This document shows, one piece after another, positions 59,471-64,000 of a DNA stretch of 64,000 nt. Within the stretch, counting starts at the first letter, position 1, and each line of letters opens with the position of its first letter. Source of the stretch: Amphirosellinia nigrospora (lineage: Eukaryota; Ascomycota; Sordariomycetes; Xylariales; Xylariaceae); NCBI GenBank assembly GCA_004123355.1, contig SCHM01000004.1, forward strand, positions 7,839,017 to 7,903,016, read 5' to 3'. Under the pieces are notes generated by a model. That model ran no database searches. It saw nothing but the letters and a program-made list of their open reading frames with translations, and was not told the origin of the DNA. Position numbers and translations under genes: made by a program.

Positions 59471-61297
59471 ACGTATTATATAAGCATCCTAGCCACACAA
59501 GCATTCTAGCTATTTTTATTAACTTTTATACGAATATTATTTTTTTTTTTATATTTTAATAAATAATAATAATATTTTATATAAAAAAAAAATTTATAGC
59601 TTGTTTTATAAACTATAAAATATAACGAAAATTTTTTTTTTAATATATTATAAAAATTTATAATATTTTTTGTATAATTTTATTATTTATTAAGTTAGAA
59701 TTTTTTTAAAATATAATAAACGTTTAATAATATATTAATTATTAAAATTCGAAAAAAATTAATCGTACGATATATATTTAATTTAAATTCGCGAAAATTT
59801 CTGCTTAAATTAAATAATATTAAAATATAGCTAACTAATTATTATATAAATATAATATATTATTTATTAGTATTAATTAAGTTTTAATTTATATAATAAT
59901 TATTTAATTTTTAAACGTATTTTAATTATTAAATTAATTATTAACGAATTTATATAAAAATTTTAATAAATATTAAAAATAATTTAAATTTATATAAAAT
60001 ATAATTATAGCTAAAAATATTTATAAAATAAATATTTATAATTTTAATAAAATAAAGTTTATAATAAGCTAAATATTATTTAAAATAATTATAATATATA
60101 TTAAATATTATAAATAACTAAAAACTATTTAATAAAATAATTAAAATAAATAACTATTATTTATATTATTTTATTATATAGCTATTTTATTTTATTATAT
60201 ATTATTTTAGCTAAGTTAACTTATTTATTATTTTAATATAAAATAACCGTTTATTAACTAATTAAAAAATTAAAATAATAAAAATAGCTAAACTATAAAT
60301 AAAAAAGTCTAAATTAAATTAAACATTTCGATTATTATATAATATATTATATAAAAAATATTTATTATTTTTTAATTTTAAATAGCTATAAAAGTTATTT
60401 TTATTAAATTTAAATCGTACGCTAAAAAATATAAAATTATTATTTTTTATATATTTGTTTATTTATTATATAAATTTTAGCTTTTAAATATTAATTATTT
60501 TAGTTTTTTAAAATAATTATATAATAAATAAATTAATAAATTAGCTTAAATTTATATTATTTATATTAAAAAAAAATTTTTTTTATATTATTTTATATTA
60601 TATATAATACTATAATATACTAAAAATATTAAAAAAAGTTTTTAAAAGCTTACTTTATTTTATATAATTTAAATATATTATTTTATAATTTTTGCTTAAA
60701 AATTTAATTAAAATATTTTTAAAATTATCCGATAAATTTTAAATTTAAAAGTTATAAATATTTTATAACGTAAAAATATTAATTATAAATTTAATATATT
60801 AAACATAAAATTATATAATATTAAAATAGTTTTTTATAATTATTTTAAATATAATTAATTTAATTATAAAAAAACAAATATATTAAAATATTAAATTATA
60901 TTATTTTAATTTAAAATAGCCGAACTTTAAAAAAAAATTATAAATTAAATTAATATTATTATATAAAAATAAATAAATTTAAATTAAAAAATACTTACTA
61001 TATAAAAAAATAAAATTAAAAAACTAAAAAGCTATTAAAAGTTAAATAAATAATAAAATATAATCGAATAATCGTTATACGAAAAAAATATTATAAATAA
61101 ATAATATTATAAAATTTATAGCAAGCCTAGATATAATACGTATATATATTAAAATAAAATAAAAACATTTAACGAAAATAATTCCGATTAAATTTAATTA
61201 ATTTTTTATATTATAATTAAATTATTTTAATTATTCGTACAAAAGTACTAAAAAATAGCCAAAATACTTATATAGCCAGGATGCTTATATAATACGT
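59471..61297. mobile_element. RIP-decayed TIR DNA transposon (Tc1/mariner, Fot1/pogo-like size)
   Basis: The ends are inverted repeats: the left begins ACGTATTATATAAGCATCCT at 59471, and the reverse complement of the right end, finishing at 61297, begins identically. Similarity continues inward for about 70 bp (GGCTATTTTT and TACGAATA elements). TA dinucleotides flank both ends (59469-59470 and 61298-61299), as in TA target duplications. Length is 1827 bp. TA duplication, long TIRs and this length fit the fungal Fot1/pogo group of Tc1/mariner elements. No transposase frame survives, so the group is inferred from structure only. Confidence 0.78.
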
Positions 61298-64000
61298 TAT
61301 TATTAATTAATATATTTAGTTATAATTTTTTATTTATAATTTAATTTTTTTTTTATACTTTATAATTTTAAGCTGTTTATTATTATTAATTTTTTAAGTA
61401 AAAAACTTAAATTTTATTTAATATATTATTTTTACGCGCTTATTTTTAATAATAATTATTTAGCTTTTATGTTTATTATTATATGCTTTAACGTATTAAA
61501 ATATTTATTATTAATTATAGTTTATTTATACTTAAATTAATATATATTTTTATATTTTAACCGGTTAATAAAACGTATATATAAAAGCGAAAATATATAT
61601 AGTTTAAATATAAAGCTTTATTATATATATCGCGTTTAATATTTTAAATATAAATATTTTTAATTTAAACATTTATTTAATTTATTTTATATAAATAATA
61701 AATTATTATTAAAAATATTTTTTTTTAACATATTTTTTTTAGCTAATTTATATTAGTTTAAATATTAAAAAAGTTTATTTCGTAAAAATAGTATTTAAAT
61801 ATTATTTATATATATATTATTTAAAAGTAATAAATAAAAAAATATTAATATATATTATACGTTTTAATAAAATATATAGTTTATATTTTATATATATAAA
61901 ATAAAAATATTAAATAATTTATATTTTTTATAATATTTATAATAAATAAAAGCTAAACTAAATATATATAAAAAGTATTATTAATATTTTTATTAATATT
62001 ATATTTAGATTTTCTTTTATTTAAATATACGTTATTAGTTTAATATATATTAATAATAATTATTATATTTTATTATATAATATTTACGATCGTTATTATA
62101 ATTATAGCTATAGTTATAACTACGGTTATAATTATAGCTATAGTTTTAATTATTATTATAATTATTATTATATTTTTTATTTTTATTATTATATTTTTTA
62201 TTTTTATAAGTATTTTTTTTATTTTTTTTTATAATAGTTATAATTTTATTATAATTATTATTATATTATTTATTATATTTATTATTAAAATAATAATAAC
62301 GTTTATAATAAAATTAATATTTATTTTTAATTAATAACGATTAAAATATTTATAATTATTATATTTAAAATATAAATTTTAAAAGTTTTTATTATTATTT
62401 TTTAAATAGTTATAAAAAAGTTTAGCGTTTAAAAACTTATATTTTGTTTTTTGTTTTAATTTATAATATATTTTATTAATTTTATATATTTATTTAATAT
62501 ATATTTTTTTTTTAATAAATAAATATAATTAACGATTATTTTAGTTTATTAGTTATAAATATTTTTTATAATATTTTATTAATTAAAATTATTTCGGGCT
62601 AAAGTTTTATTTTTGCGGGTATATTATAGTTTATATTAAACGAATTAAGTAAATATATTTTTATTTTATATTATATTAAGTAAAAAAAAGTTATTTTCGA
62701 AAAACTTTTTATAGTATATTTAAAGTATATTTTAAAGCGTTTTTTTAGCTTTTTAAATATTAAGTTTAAGCTTATTTTTTATTAAATATAATAATTAATA
62801 AGTTTAATTTTATTATTTTATTATAAAAAAATAAAATTATAAAAATAGTTAAATAGTTTTAAAATTTAATTATTATTTAATAATTTATATTATTAAGCTT
62901 ATATATAGCTTAAATATATTAAAAAAATATATATATTTTATATAAATAATATTTTTTTTATTTATAACGATTTTTTATTTTTAGGTTATTTTAATTAAAG
63001 TTTAAAATTTTAATATTTTTATATTTAATTTTATAAATATTTTTATTATAAATATAATTAAAAATAAAGTTTTATAATAATAACGTTTATTATTATAGCT
63101 ATAACTATTGTAGTTAGCTTTGTTATTTAATAAATCTAGATTATTATTAAGGTTATTTGTTTTATTATTATTATTTTTACTATTATTATTATTATTTGTT
63201 TCGATTAAAAGATATATTTTAGTGTTTTTTATATTGTTTTTAAGGCGATAAAAAAAAAGTAGGGGCAAAAATATTATTATTATACTTATTATATTCGGAA
63301 ATAAAAGCGGGAGTATTATTATTATTTTTTTTTTATTTATAGCTACGTTATTAAGGTTAATTATTATACTACGGAAAATTTATTAGTTTAATATAATTAA
63401 AAGTAAAATATTAATAAAAATATAATATTAATTTTTTAAAACTTTATAAAAACGTTAAGATTTTAATTTATTTATACGATCGGGTTAAGTTTATTATTAA
63501 TTTGTTTAATATTTTTTTATAACTTTTTTATATTAAATTTAATTTAATTTTATTTAAAGTTATTTTTTATTATTATTTTAAAAATATATTTATAGTTTTT
63601 ATATTAAATTTTAAATATTAGTTTAGTTTTTTAAATAAAAATTTTATAAGTTTTTAATTTTATTATTAATTAAGCTTTATTAATATTAGTTTTAGCTTTA
63701 ATTATTTTTACGTTAATTTATTTTTTTTATTTTATTTTAACTTTTTAAATTTATTAAATAATTATAAACGTTTTTAATAAAGCTTATATTAATAATAATA
63801 ATATTTATTCTAATAATTATTACGCTAAGAATTAAAAAAAAATAACTTTAAATAAAAGTTTTTTAATAATAAATCTAACGTTTAATTTAATAAATAATTA
63901 AATATATAAAAAAACTATTATTATATTAGTTTTATAATTTATTTTTATATAACGTTATAAATAATAATTTAAAAATAAAATAAACTATATATAATAAAAA

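Larger units (their letters stand above)
53481..64000. repeat. Extreme AT-rich isochore, RIP-like, gene-free
   Basis: About 10.5 kb composed almost wholly of A and T, with isolated C/G mostly in GCT, AGC, CGA/TCG and CGT contexts. No frame longer than about 110 residues exists and those present are Ile/Asn/Lys/Tyr low-complexity. This is what RIP leaves of nested transposons in Pezizomycotina. At least one element is still delimited (59471-61297). It extends beyond the window, so it may be subtelomeric, pericentromeric or an interstitial AT isochore. Confidence 0.85.

Noticed and set aside
63002-63268. 88-codon Asn-rich minus-strand frame
   Set aside because: An AT-rich trinucleotide run translated as poly-Asn; no start context or conserved motif.

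Overview
The window looks like a piece of a filamentous ascomycete (Pezizomycotina) genome. Evidence: short GT-AG introns of about 54-140 nt with CTAAC-like branch sites, a Zn2Cys6 transcription factor, a HET-domain gene, a multidomain non-ribosomal peptide synthetase (NRPS), and very AT-rich blocks whose retroelements carry C-to-T/G-to-A decay typical of repeat-induced point mutation (RIP). I cannot name the species.

Layout. 1-2131: truncated minus-strand copy of an LTR (Ty3/gypsy-like) retroelement. 2132-15452: a GC-balanced island with one small conserved gene (3861-4400) and a large minus-strand NRPS (13995-5684). 15453-21188: a complete, RIP-decayed plus-strand copy of the same retroelement, so the NRPS island is bracketed by inverted copies. 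21189-30733: broken methyltransferase (minus), MFS transporter, 2-oxoglutarate/Fe(II) oxygenase and HET gene (plus). 30874-34311: intact Zn2Cys6 regulator and intact NmrA-like protein (both minus). 34795-37117: broken short-chain dehydrogenase (plus) and broken M6-like metallopeptidase (minus). 38156-38498: relic of a Tc1/mariner-type transposase. 39594-43005: intact aldo/keto reductase (plus) and intact secreted beta-helix protein (minus). 43513-50940: a broken gene of unknown function and two neighbouring low-complexity genes, one made of at least 17 short repeats. 53481-64000: an extremely AT-rich gene-free block containing a DNA transposon with TA target duplications and inverted termini.

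Together, NRPS, methyltransferase, MFS transporter, oxygenase, reductases and a Zn2Cys6 regulator look like a secondary-metabolite cluster, but its core is dead. The NRPS (order A-fragment, T, E, C, A, T, C) has many frameshifts, and both carrier domains and both condensation active sites have lost key residues. The methyltransferase, transporter, oxygenase and dehydrogenase also carry multiple indels. The regulator, NmrA protein, aldo/keto reductase and beta-helix protein read cleanly, so general sequencing error is unlikely to explain everything, although it cannot be excluded from sequence alone. The product of the cluster cannot be inferred.
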